Shown: one piece after another, positions 1 to 6,592 of the stretch
How the letters are laid out: every line of letters starts with the position of its first letter
How positions within the stretch are numbered: the stretch's first letter is position 1
NCBI GenBank assembly: GCA_002427475.1
Contig: DIRG01000111.1
Coordinates: 31,575 to 39,587, forward strand
DNA from: Mageeibacillus sp. UBA5442
GTDB taxonomy: Bacteria; Bacillota; Clostridia; Saccharofermentanales; DTU023
Reading direction: 5' to 3'
Length of the DNA stretch: 8,013 nucleotides
Position numbers and translations under genes: made by a program
Notes under the pieces: model-generated
Told to the model about the DNA's origin: nothing
What the model saw: only the letters and a program-made list of their open reading frames with translations
Databases searched by the model: none

Positions 1-23
1 AAAGCAAAACTAAGCCGCTGTGT

Positions 24-29
24 TAGAAT
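24..29 (+). promoter_or_regulatory. Candidate extended -10 promoter element for the CDF gene
   Basis: The hexamer TAGAAT matches the consensus TATAAT at five of six positions and is preceded by TGT at 21-23, which makes a TGn extended -10 element. It would give an untranslated leader of roughly 30 bases before the ATG at 67. A -35 box would fall at bases 1-6, where no good match is visible, so the call rests on the extended -10 alone. The upstream gene lies outside the window, so read-through from it cannot be excluded. Confidence 0.3.
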
Positions 30-66
30 GGTTTTGTTATTTTGCTAAGTTTGAAGGGAACTATTG

Positions 67-1272
67 ATGGATCTGCAAGAACTTAAAATAGCTGCTCAAG
101 ACGGCGTTGAAGCCAGAGAGCGAAAATCTCAAGGCGTTAGAGCTGCGATACTGGGGATCAGCCTCAATATTTTTCTTGCTATTTCTAAATTGCTTGCCGG
201 ATACCTCTCCGGAAGTGTTGCGATAAGTGCAGATGGCTGGAATAACGTTTCCGACGCTTTTTCCTCAGTCGTAACTTTATTATCTTTCGTCTATTCCAGC
301 AAACCTGCGGATAAGGAACATCCCTTTGGCCATGCGAGAGCCGAATATATAGCCTCTTCCATAATCGCACTTGGTATGTTGATAGTCGGCTTAAGTCTGG
401 CACGCCAGTCCATAGAGCGTATTATTACTCCGGTAGATTTGAGTTTCGACCTCATTTCCTACCTCTCCTTAGGCTTTTCCATTGCTGTGAAAGGATTTCT
501 GTTTTTCTTCTATCAAGCAAGAGCAAATCGTTTGAGCTCTCCTGCCATGCGCGCAAGTGCCAAGGATAGTCTGGCAGATACTCTCGCCACGCTGGCAGTG
601 TTATTTTCCACCATTGCTTTTACCCTCTGGGGGGTTAATCTTGACGGGCTCGCCGGTCTGATCGTTAGTGTATTTATTCTGTGGTCAGCAATTGATATCA
701 TGCGTAACATGATCAATCGGCTGATAGGCTCTCCGCCCTCCAATGAGCTGGAAAATCATATTATCGACGAGATCATGGAATCTGATCCGCGCATCATCGG
801 CGTGCATGACCTTTTGGTTCACGATTATGGACCGGGCAATATGCATGCATCCGCCCATGTCGAAATTGACAGCAAAATAAGTTTCATTGCCGCACACCTC
901 TTGCTTGATCGGATAGAGCGTCGTTTTTACGACGAATATGGTTTGGAATTGGTGCTGCACGCTGATCCGACAAGTTTGAAGGATCCGCTCAGCAAAGAAC
1001 TGGAAGAGCTCCTGTATCAAGCTGCTCACAGTATCGATGAGAAAGTGGACGTGCACGATCTGCAACAGTTTGAGACAGAGAATGAATCGATTCTAGCCTT
1101 CGACGTCTCCCTGCCCGATGAGATAGAAATTGACGATGATGAGGTGCGCCAAACTTTCCGAGACTCTATTGCCCACGCACATCCTGAACTACAGCTGATT
1201 ATTGCAGTGGAACGAGCGTATCAGACGAGCAGTACTGAGCAGATTCCGGAAGGCGACATCAAAGAAAAGTAA
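67..1272 (+). CDS. Cation diffusion facilitator (CDF) transporter, probable Mn2+ exporter with tandem C-terminal domains
   Basis: This is an inner-membrane divalent metal/proton antiporter of the CDF family that moves metal out of the cytoplasm. Six hydrophobic segments are visible at about residues 26-48, 50-75, 94-113, 127-148, 169-188 and 192-213. Family signatures are ADGWNNVSDAFSS (55-67) in TM2, HPFGHARAEY (85-94) after it, and KDSLADT (166-172) at TM5. The four transport-site positions read N59, D63, D167 and D171. Zn-type CDFs have His/Asp sets here, whereas Asn-Asp-Asp-Asp is the pattern known for MntE-type manganese exporters, so Mn2+ is the inferred substrate. The protein is about 100 residues longer than a typical 300-residue CDF. 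The usual cytoplasmic domain spans about 225-300, and a second similar segment follows at about 307-386. The start is the ATG at 67, eight bases after GAAGGG (53-58). An in-frame TTG at 64 is possible but less likely. Family certain, metal tentative. Confidence 0.93.
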   Translation: MDLQELKIAAQDGVEARERKSQGVRAAILGISLNIFLAISKLLAGYLSGSVAISADGWNNVSDAFSSVVTLLSFVYSSKPADKEHPFGHARAEYIASSIIALGMLIVGLSLARQSIERIITPVDLSFDLISYLSLGFSIAVKGFLFFFYQARANRLSSPAMRASAKDSLADTLATLAVLFSTIAFTLWGVNLDGLAGLIVSVFILWSAIDIMRNMINRLIGSPPSNELENHIIDEIMESDPRIIGVHDLLVHDYGPGNMHASAHVEIDSKISFIAAHLLLDRIERRFYDEYGLELVLHADPTSLKDPLSKELEELLYQAAHSIDEKVDVHDLQQFETENESILAFDVSLPDEIEIDDDEVRQTFRDSIAHAHPELQLIIAVERAYQTSSTEQIPEGDIKEK

Positions 1273-1394
1273 TTTTTCAAGTTCATTCCTTGTCAATATT
1301 CAAGTGTTTTAATTGTATATCAACGATACTTTTGTTAAGCTTATCGAGAGGGGTAAGTTACATATATTTCTTACATGAAAAGTGAGGTATTTGT
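1273..1394 (+). promoter_or_regulatory. AT-rich intergenic leader that probably holds the ior operon promoter
   Basis: This is a 122-base non-coding gap between the CDF gene and iorA. It is clearly richer in A and T than the flanking genes. TTGTCA at 1290-1295 is a fair -35 match, and TATATC at 1316-1321 is a four-of-six -10 match, but their 20-base spacing is long. A second possible -10, TATATT at 1363-1368, lies closer to the start. A weak inverted repeat (GTAAG 1353-1357, CTTAC 1370-1374) and two TTACAT copies (1358-1363, 1371-1376) are present. I see no strong GC terminator for the CDF gene and no recognisable riboswitch. A promoter somewhere here is likely because the gap precedes an operon, but its exact position is not determined. 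Confidence 0.4.
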
Positions 1395-3137
1395 GTGAAA
1401 CGACTAATGTCAGGGAATGAAGCAGTAGCCCGCGGTCTTTATGAAGCCGGAGTTAAAGTAGCCAGCGCATATCCGGGTACTCCGAGCACAGAGATTTTAG
1501 AGAACTTAAGTCAATATGAGGGTGTCTATTCAGAATGGGCACCGAACGAAAAGGTTGCAACTGAAGTCGCCTACGGCGCTTCCATTGCAGGTGTCCGCTC
1601 GATAGCGGTGATGAAACACGTTGGTATTAATGTCGCTGCCGATCCAATCTTCAATGCTGTCTACGACGGAGTGGGTCGGGGTTTTGTCATCATCTCTGCG
1701 GACGATCCCAGCATGCACTCTTCGCAGAACGAACAGGACAACCGTCATTATGCGCGTGCTGCCAAAATGCCGATGTTTGAACCGTCAGATAGCCAGGAAT
1801 GTCTCGACATGATTCGGGAGGCATACGAGCTCTCTGAGCGCTTTGACACGCCGGTGTTCTTCCGCATGACCACACGAGTCTGCCATTCTAAGAGCCTCGT
1901 TGAACTTGGGGAAGCTCAAGAGATTGAGCCTTTACCCTACAAGAAAAACCCTGCGAAATTCATCAGCTCACCCGCTAATGCTAGAGCGCATAGGCCGATC
2001 TTGGAACAAAGAATGTACGATTTAGCCGAATACAGTGATACAAGTGACTTCAATAAACTTGAAATTAATAAGACTGAATACGGCGTAATCACCTCCGGCA
2101 TCTCGGTGCAATTCGCACGTGAGGTTTTCCCGGCTGATTATTCCTTTTTGACTTTGGGCTTCACCTATCCCCTTCCGGAAAACTTGATTCGCAAATTTGC
2201 CGAGGAGGTCAATGAGATATATGTCTTAGAGGAGCTGGATCCTTTCCTGGAAGAGCAAATTAAGGCCCTCGGCATCACGGTGCGCGGTAAGGAGATCTTC
2301 CCCGAGATGTTCGAATTCAACCCCGTTATTGTGCGCGATAGCCTCAGCGGCGAAAGAAGCGAGCCCGTAGAATTAGATGTGACTCCGGTGGCTCGTCCAC
2401 CCTCTCTTTGCCCGGGCTGCCCTCACCGCGGTTTTTTCTACACCATTCGCAAGCAAAAAAGGGCCATCATCGCCGGCGATATCGGCTGTTACACATTGGG
2501 AGGTTCAGCTCCCCTAAGCGCAATTGATTCAGTCATTTGCATGGGAGCAGGCTTCTCAGCAGCGATGGGAATGGCCAAAGCCTTTGAAGTCAGCGGAGAA
2601 GACAAAGTCATCTTCGGTGTGTTGGGAGATTCGACCTTTTTTCACAGCGGCATTACCGGCGCTATAGAAATACTCTATAATCGCGGCCGCGTGATCCCGG
2701 TGGTACTGGATAACAGCACTACCAGCATGACCGGGCAGCAAGATAATCCGGGCACCGGCAAGACACTTTCCGGTGAGATCGCCGAGAAGGTTTCGATCGA
2801 AGCTATCTTTAAGGCTATCGGTTATAGCAAAATTATTAATGTTGACCCCCAAGATCTCACGGCTATGGAAGCTGCCGTTGAGGAGGCGATTCAGGCGGAA
2901 GTGCCTTGTGCCATGATCGTCAAGCGGCCTTGCGTACTTATTAAGGATATCGAACATGATTTCAAGCTTTGTGCTGTCGATCGCGATAAATGCACCTCTT
3001 GTAGGCGCTGTCTCCGCGTTGGTTGTTCAGCTATTTATTATATCGATAATAAATCCTACATCGACCCAAGCTTATGCGTCGGCTGTACTGTCTGTCTGCA
3101 AGTCTGCAATTTCGATGCTATACACATAGTCGAGTAA
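1395..3137 (+). CDS. iorA: Indolepyruvate:ferredoxin oxidoreductase, alpha subunit
   Basis: This is the catalytic subunit of a cytoplasmic oxygen-sensitive enzyme that converts indolepyruvate and other aryl-pyruvates plus CoA to aryl-acetyl-CoA and CO2 while reducing ferredoxin. The N-terminal pyrimidine-binding domain shows AYPGTPSTE (25-33) and NEKVATEVAYGAS (51-63). The middle holds the transketolase-like domain II. The pyrophosphate-binding domain has CPGCPHRG (339-346), GDIGCYTLG (361-369), and the ThDP/Mg motif GDS (411-413) followed by N440. The C-terminus is a two-cluster ferredoxin domain. Its cysteines are C533, C536, C539 and C544 (CxxCxxCx4C) and C561, C564, C567 and C571 (CxxCxxCx3C), enough for two [4Fe-4S] clusters. 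At 580 residues it is slightly shorter than typical (around 600). The start is a GTG seven bases after GAGG (1384-1387). It is the first gene of a unit with iorB and an aminotransferase. Substrate preference among indole-, phenyl- and hydroxyphenyl-pyruvate cannot be read from the sequence. Confidence 0.95.
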   Translation: MKRLMSGNEAVARGLYEAGVKVASAYPGTPSTEILENLSQYEGVYSEWAPNEKVATEVAYGASIAGVRSIAVMKHVGINVAADPIFNAVYDGVGRGFVIISADDPSMHSSQNEQDNRHYARAAKMPMFEPSDSQECLDMIREAYELSERFDTPVFFRMTTRVCHSKSLVELGEAQEIEPLPYKKNPAKFISSPANARAHRPILEQRMYDLAEYSDTSDFNKLEINKTEYGVITSGISVQFAREVFPADYSFLTLGFTYPLPENLIRKFAEEVNEIYVLEELDPFLEEQIKALGITVRGKEIFPEMFEFNPVIVRDSLSGERSEPVELDVTPVARPPSLCPGCPHRGFFYTIRKQKRAIIAGDIGCYTLGGSAPLSAIDSVICMGAGFSAAMGMAKAFEVSGEDKVIFGVLGDSTFFHSGITGAIEILYNRGRVIPVVLDNSTTSMTGQQDNPGTGKTLSGEIAEKVSIEAIFKAIGYSKIINVDPQDLTAMEAAVEEAIQAEVPCAMIVKRPCVLIKDIEHDFKLCAVDRDKCTSCRRCLRVGCSAIYYIDNKSYIDPSLCVGCTVCLQVCNFDAIHIVE

Positions 3138-3177
3138 AGCCGTGTGATTCAGAAGGAAAAAGAAAGTAGGTTGTCTG

Positions 3178-3783
3178 ATGAGTGAAACAGTGAAAAATAT
3201 AGTCTTGATCGGTGTTGGTGGCCAAGGAACGATCTTGTTCAGCAATATCCTTACTACAGCTCTGGTTGCCGCCGGCTACGATGTGAAAATGAGTGAGGTC
3301 CACGGCATGGCACAACGAGGCGGCAGCGTGTCAACGCAAATACGCTATGGCAAAAAAGTATATTCACCCTTAATCGGAATCGGCGAGGCGGACATTCTGC
3401 TGGCTTTCGAACGCATGGAAGCTGTACGTGGCGCAGAATATTTGAAGGAAGGCGCCCTAGTAATTGTCAACGATTACGCCATCATGCCTCCTCCGGTTGC
3501 TTCAGGCAAAGAAGTGTATCCGGACAATTGCATCGAGGCTCTAGAAAAGAAGTTCAAAGTAACATCCTTTAATGCGGCCGCAGTTGCCGAAGAGCTAGGC
3601 AATACACGAGTAATGAACATCGTTATGCTGGGAGCAATGGCTGAGTTATTACAGTTAGAGGAATTAGATTGGGAAGCGGCTCTCAGAGAAAATATTCCCG
3701 AACGTTTCCTCGCGCTAAACCAAGAAGCCTTTCAACGCGGTCGTGAATTAGCTCGAACTAAGGAGGAAGTCCATGCGTCCTAA
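3178..3783 (+). CDS. iorB: Indolepyruvate:ferredoxin oxidoreductase, beta subunit
   Basis: This is the gamma-type partner subunit of the IorAB complex, belonging to the pyruvate/ketoisovalerate oxidoreductase catalytic-domain family that contributes to CoA binding and complex assembly. Visible signatures are the glycine-rich GVGGQGT (12-18) near the N-terminus and the strongly conserved SEVHGMAQRGGSV (39-51), followed by SPLIGIGEADILLAFE (63-78). At 201 residues it has the usual length for IorB. The start is the ATG at 3178, about seven bases after AGTAGG (3165-3170), and it follows the iorA stop by 40 bases with no terminator between, so the two are co-transcribed. Its last 11 bases overlap the start of the aminotransferase gene, and the strong ribosome binding site of that gene lies inside the iorB coding sequence. 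Subunit order iorA then iorB is the usual one. Confidence 0.95.
   Translation: MSETVKNIVLIGVGGQGTILFSNILTTALVAAGYDVKMSEVHGMAQRGGSVSTQIRYGKKVYSPLIGIGEADILLAFERMEAVRGAEYLKEGALVIVNDYAIMPPPVASGKEVYPDNCIEALEKKFKVTSFNAAAVAEELGNTRVMNIVMLGAMAELLQLEELDWEAALRENIPERFLALNQEAFQRGRELARTKEEVHAS
3760..3766 (+). promoter_or_regulatory. Strong Shine-Dalgarno site of the aminotransferase, inside iorB
   Basis: AAGGAGG is a near-perfect complement to the 16S rRNA 3' end, six bases ahead of the ATG at 3773. It fixes the aminotransferase start within the last codons of iorB and is the strongest ribosome binding site visible in the window. This arrangement favours translational coupling and high expression of the third gene. 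Confidence 0.85.
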
Positions 3784-4987
3784 TCTGCCTTTTACTCTAA
3801 ATAAAGAGTCTCTCCATTACGGTCAGCAACGCTCGGCTATTCGCGAACTATTTGACTATGGCCAGATCAAGGCCAAAGAAATCGGAGCGGAAAACATATT
3901 TGACTTCAGTATCGGTAACCCGAGCATACCTCCCCCGGCAGAAGTACAAGCCGCTTTTCTCGAGCTATTGCAAGAGCGAGACCCACAAGCACTGCACAGC
4001 TATACAAGTAGTGCGGGCGATATGACTGTGCGCCAAAGCATCGCCGATTCACTCAACAGGCGCTACAAGACCAATTATGCGGGCAGCAATATTTTCATGA
4101 CCTGCGGCGCTGCGGCAGCCTTATCTAGTAGCTTTAGAGCTCTAGTAGAAGAGGGCGAAACAAACGAGTTTATAGTCTTGGCTCCCTATTTCCCTGAATA
4201 CAAACCCTTCATAGAGGGTCAAAACGGTACGATGCGTGTAATCCCAGCCTGCCCTCCCTCATTCGGCATCGACCTAGACGCGATTGAACAAAACATAAAC
4301 CCCGCCACCAGGGCGATTATCATCAACTCTCCTAATAATCCCAGCGGCAAATTATATAGCGAGCAGGAACTGGAAGAACTCGCCTCTCTCTTACGCAAAA
4401 AGTCGAGAGAATACAAGAGACCCATCTTCATCGTGTCTGATGAACCTTATCGCGAACTCGTCTACGATGGCAAAGTAGCACCACATATTCCTGCCATCTA
4501 TGAGTATACGGTCATGACCTATTCCTACAGCAAATCCTTGTCTATTCCGGGCGACCGCATCGGCTATGCTCTGGTACCGCCCACTTTCGAAGGCCATGAA
4601 TTGCTCTTCGCTGCGATCGGCGGCGCTGCACGCGGCATGGGTTACGTCTGCGCTCCGAGCCTTTTGCAGCACATGATCGGACTAACAGTAGATGTCAAGA
4701 CAGATACGGATACCTACGATAGCAACCGCAAGCTTCTCTATAACGGCCTGCGCGAAATCGGTTACGAAGTACTCTTGCCTGAAGGCGCGTTCTATCTTTT
4801 CATGAAAGTACCCGGCGGCGATGCTCCTGCCTTCTCTGAGTTCTTGCGCGATGAATATAATGTGCTGGCAGTCCCGTCTGACAGCTTCGGCTGTGAAGGT
4901 TATATGCGAGTCTCATATTGTGTGGCAAAGAAAACCATCGAGAACGGTTTAAGCAGATTTAAAGATGCTTACGAAAAATATAGATAG
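3773..4987 (+). CDS. Class I/II PLP-dependent aminotransferase, probable aromatic amino acid aminotransferase
   Basis: This is a fold-type I aminotransferase (aspartate aminotransferase superfamily) that moves an amino group between an amino acid and a 2-oxo acid. The PLP machinery is complete: SPNNPSG (186-192), SDEPYREL (222-229) with D223 for the pyridine nitrogen, SYSKSLSIPGDRIGYA (251-266) with K254 as Schiff-base lysine, and MRVSY (378-382) with R379 as the likely substrate carboxylate-binding arginine. The N-terminal segment with FDFSIGNPSIPPP (43-55) resembles a group common in Clostridia. Its length of 404 residues is normal. It overlaps iorB by 11 bases and has a perfect Shine-Dalgarno, so it is clearly the third gene of the ior unit. 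That placement suggests it supplies aryl-pyruvates to IorAB from tryptophan, phenylalanine or tyrosine. The substrate is inferred from context, and aspartate, alanine or branched-chain specificity is not excluded by the motifs. Two consecutive in-frame TAG stops end the gene (4985-4990). Confidence 0.9.
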   Translation: MRPNLPFTLNKESLHYGQQRSAIRELFDYGQIKAKEIGAENIFDFSIGNPSIPPPAEVQAAFLELLQERDPQALHSYTSSAGDMTVRQSIADSLNRRYKTNYAGSNIFMTCGAAAALSSSFRALVEEGETNEFIVLAPYFPEYKPFIEGQNGTMRVIPACPPSFGIDLDAIEQNINPATRAIIINSPNNPSGKLYSEQELEELASLLRKKSREYKRPIFIVSDEPYRELVYDGKVAPHIPAIYEYTVMTYSYSKSLSIPGDRIGYALVPPTFEGHELLFAAIGGAARGMGYVCAPSLLQHMIGLTVDVKTDTDTYDSNRKLLYNGLREIGYEVLLPEGAFYLFMKVPGGDAPAFSEFLRDEYNVLAVPSDSFGCEGYMRVSYCVAKKTIENGLSRFKDAYEKYR

Positions 4988-5002
4988 TAGTACCAACAAA
5001 TA

Positions 5003-5030
5003 GCCCCGACAGAAGTGCCGGGGCCTAGTT
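5003..5030. terminator. Probable bidirectional intrinsic terminator between convergent units
   Basis: GCCCCG (5003-5008) pairs with CGGGGC (5019-5024) around a 10-base loop, and flanking TA/TA bases could extend the stem past a one-base bulge. On the plus strand the stem is followed by CTAGTTTTAT, a short T run that serves the ior-aminotransferase unit. On the minus strand it is followed by TATTTGTTGG, and it begins seven bases after the pncB stop codon. Position between two convergent stops 43 bases apart supports use by both transcripts. The T runs are modest, so efficiency is uncertain. Confidence 0.75.
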
Positions 5031-6488
5031 TTATACAGGATTGTTTTGCCGTAGGAAATCATCCTTCAGCTTCCAGAGTTTCTCCGACAAGTCGACATAA
5101 TAGGTCTGGGGTTTTTCAAAGCGTTTGACAGTATCCCACAGCGTTCCTTGCTGCTCTAAGCAGAAAGATCGGATTTCTTCGACACTCTTCTTCTTATAGA
5201 CTGACTTGCCTCGCACAAATACCGGTTTGAGTAAGGCTTCTGCGCGGAAATCAGGCAAGGTCTTCCTTTTCCAAGTATGGTAAGGATCGAAAATAGTCAA
5301 AGGTTTGCTGTCGTCTATGACTTCGTCCGCTAAGGTGATCAGGTCCGCCTCCGCCTTGCCCGTAGCACGGTCAAAGAGACGGTAGACTTGTTTGTCGCCG
5401 GGATTGGTCACCTTCTCCGGATTGTCGGAAAATTTCATCTTCGGCTCCAAGTGGCCGTCTTCTTCCACCGCGGCTAATTTGTAGACACCGCCGAAAACAG
5501 GATCCGAGCGCGAGGTAATCAGTCGCTCACCGACGCCGAAGTTATCAATTTTCGCCCCTTGATGCAGTAGCTCTCTAATCAGATATTCATCCACTGAATT
5601 GCTGACCGTAATACCGCAATCGTGCAGACCGGCCTCATCCAGCATTTTCCTGGCATTTATACTGAGATAAGTTAAGTCACCTGAATCGATTCTGATCGAC
5701 TTGAGACGCTTGCCCAGAGGCTCTAAAACATCTTTGGCCACGCGAATAGCATTGGGTACGCCGCTACGCAAGGTATTGTAGGTATCTACTAATAGCTGAG
5801 CATCATCAGGAAAAGCTTCCGCATAAGCTACGAAGGATTCATATTCCGATGGAAAAGCCTGCACCCAACTATGCGCCATAGTCCCCATGACCGGGATATC
5901 AAAATATTCACCCGCAATCGTGCAAGAAGTTCCGCTTACACCGCCAATATAGGCAGCACGAGCACCTAATACCGCAGCATCGACCCCCTGGGCGCGGCGG
6001 GCGCCGAACTCCATAACTGTCCTCTCACCTGCCGCTCGCACAATGCGAGAAGCCTTGGTAGAGATCAAACTTTGATGGTTTAAAACCAGCAAAATCATGG
6101 TCTCGATCAATTGCGCTTGCATGATCGGTCCCTTAACTTTCAGAATCGGTTCGCCGGGGAAAATCGGCAGTCCTTCGTTTACTGCCCAGACATCACAAGT
6201 AAATTCGAAATCACGTAAATAATCAATAAAATCCTGATCAAAGACCTTAAGACTCTCCAAGTAGTCGAGGTCTGCATCATCAAATTCCAGACTCTTTAAA
6301 TGATCTACAAGCTGTTCCAGACCGGCCATAATGGCAAAACCACCATTCTCCGGTACTGTGCGGAAAAACATGTCAAAAACCGCTTCCGTATCCTGCATAC
6401 CGCTCTTGAGATAACCATTTGCCATGGTGAATTCATAGAAGTCAGTTAACATCGTCATATTGTGACGATTAGTCCATTTCAATTCCAT
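5031..6488 (-). CDS. pncB: Nicotinate phosphoribosyltransferase
   Basis: This cytoplasmic enzyme makes nicotinate mononucleotide from nicotinate and PRPP with ATP hydrolysis, the first step of the Preiss-Handler route from niacin to NAD. The N-terminus has the family opening TDFYEFTMANGYL (15-27). Next comes EFGARRAQGVDAA (160-172), then GTMAHSWVQAFPSE (202-215). H206 is the probable autophosphorylated histidine. The phosphoribosyl-binding segment RIDSGDL (266-272) and NFGVGERL (316-323) follow. The length of 485 residues matches the Firmicutes-type PncB, which is longer than the roughly 400-residue enterobacterial form. The start is the ATG at 6488, five bases downstream of GAAGG (6498-6494 on the minus strand). 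An in-frame TTG just before it sits too close to that site. It lies about 100 bases downstream of truA on the same strand and converges on the aminotransferase gene. It may be expressed from its own promoter or by read-through from ecfT-truA. Confidence 0.96.
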   Translation of the reverse strand: MELKWTNRHNMTMLTDFYEFTMANGYLKSGMQDTEAVFDMFFRTVPENGGFAIMAGLEQLVDHLKSLEFDDADLDYLESLKVFDQDFIDYLRDFEFTCDVWAVNEGLPIFPGEPILKVKGPIMQAQLIETMILLVLNHQSLISTKASRIVRAAGERTVMEFGARRAQGVDAAVLGARAAYIGGVSGTSCTIAGEYFDIPVMGTMAHSWVQAFPSEYESFVAYAEAFPDDAQLLVDTYNTLRSGVPNAIRVAKDVLEPLGKRLKSIRIDSGDLTYLSINARKMLDEAGLHDCGITVSNSVDEYLIRELLHQGAKIDNFGVGERLITSRSDPVFGGVYKLAAVEEDGHLEPKMKFSDNPEKVTNPGDKQVYRLFDRATGKAEADLITLADEVIDDSKPLTIFDPYHTWKRKTLPDFRAEALLKPVFVRGKSVYKKKSVEEIRSFCLEQQGTLWDTVKRFEKPQTYYVDLSEKLWKLKDDFLRQNNPV

Positions 6489-6592
6489 CAACCCCTTCTT
6501 TCCGGCCGCTCTTACGGTCCTTGTGTAGTCCTTAACTCGACTTTACTATCACTTATCTTCGTTTGCAAATATAAGACTCGTAATCTTTGCAC
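6489..6592 (-). promoter_or_regulatory. truA-pncB intergenic region with candidate pncB promoter
   Basis: This gap of 104 bases separates the truA stop from the pncB start. On the minus strand it contains TATATT (6573-6568), a five-of-six -10 match. Seventeen bases upstream of that is CTGAGT, a weak -35 match. A second pair, TTGCAA followed after 17 bases by TAAAGT, is also possible. No convincing GC-rich terminator follows truA, so read-through into pncB is plausible. The last 20 bases before the start are purine-rich and contain the ribosome binding site GAAGGGG (6498-6492). No niacin-repressor operator could be assigned by eye. Confidence 0.3.

Noticed and set aside
685..1065. Open frame of 126 codons on the minus strand within the CDF gene
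   Set aside because: It is antisense to a conserved transporter domain, and the protein shows no family features.
1289..1310. CTTG/CAAG inverted repeat with a following T run as a terminator for the CDF gene
   Set aside because: The stem is only four base pairs with mixed composition, so it is too weak to call a terminator.
1353..1374. GTAAG/CTTAC hairpin and paired TTACAT repeats as an operator upstream of iorA
   Set aside because: Repeats of five or six bases are expected by chance in AT-rich DNA, and no known regulator motif matches.
2556..2957. Open frame of 133 codons on the minus strand within iorA
   Set aside because: It lies wholly inside a well-supported gene, has no ribosome binding site or recognisable motif, and its composition is that of a shadow frame.
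1395..3783. Pyruvate or 2-oxoisovalerate oxidoreductase instead of indolepyruvate oxidoreductase
   Set aside because: The two-subunit layout, with fused ThDP domains and a C-terminal double-cluster ferredoxin in the large subunit, and the SEVHGMAQRGGSV motif in the small one, are characteristic of IorAB.
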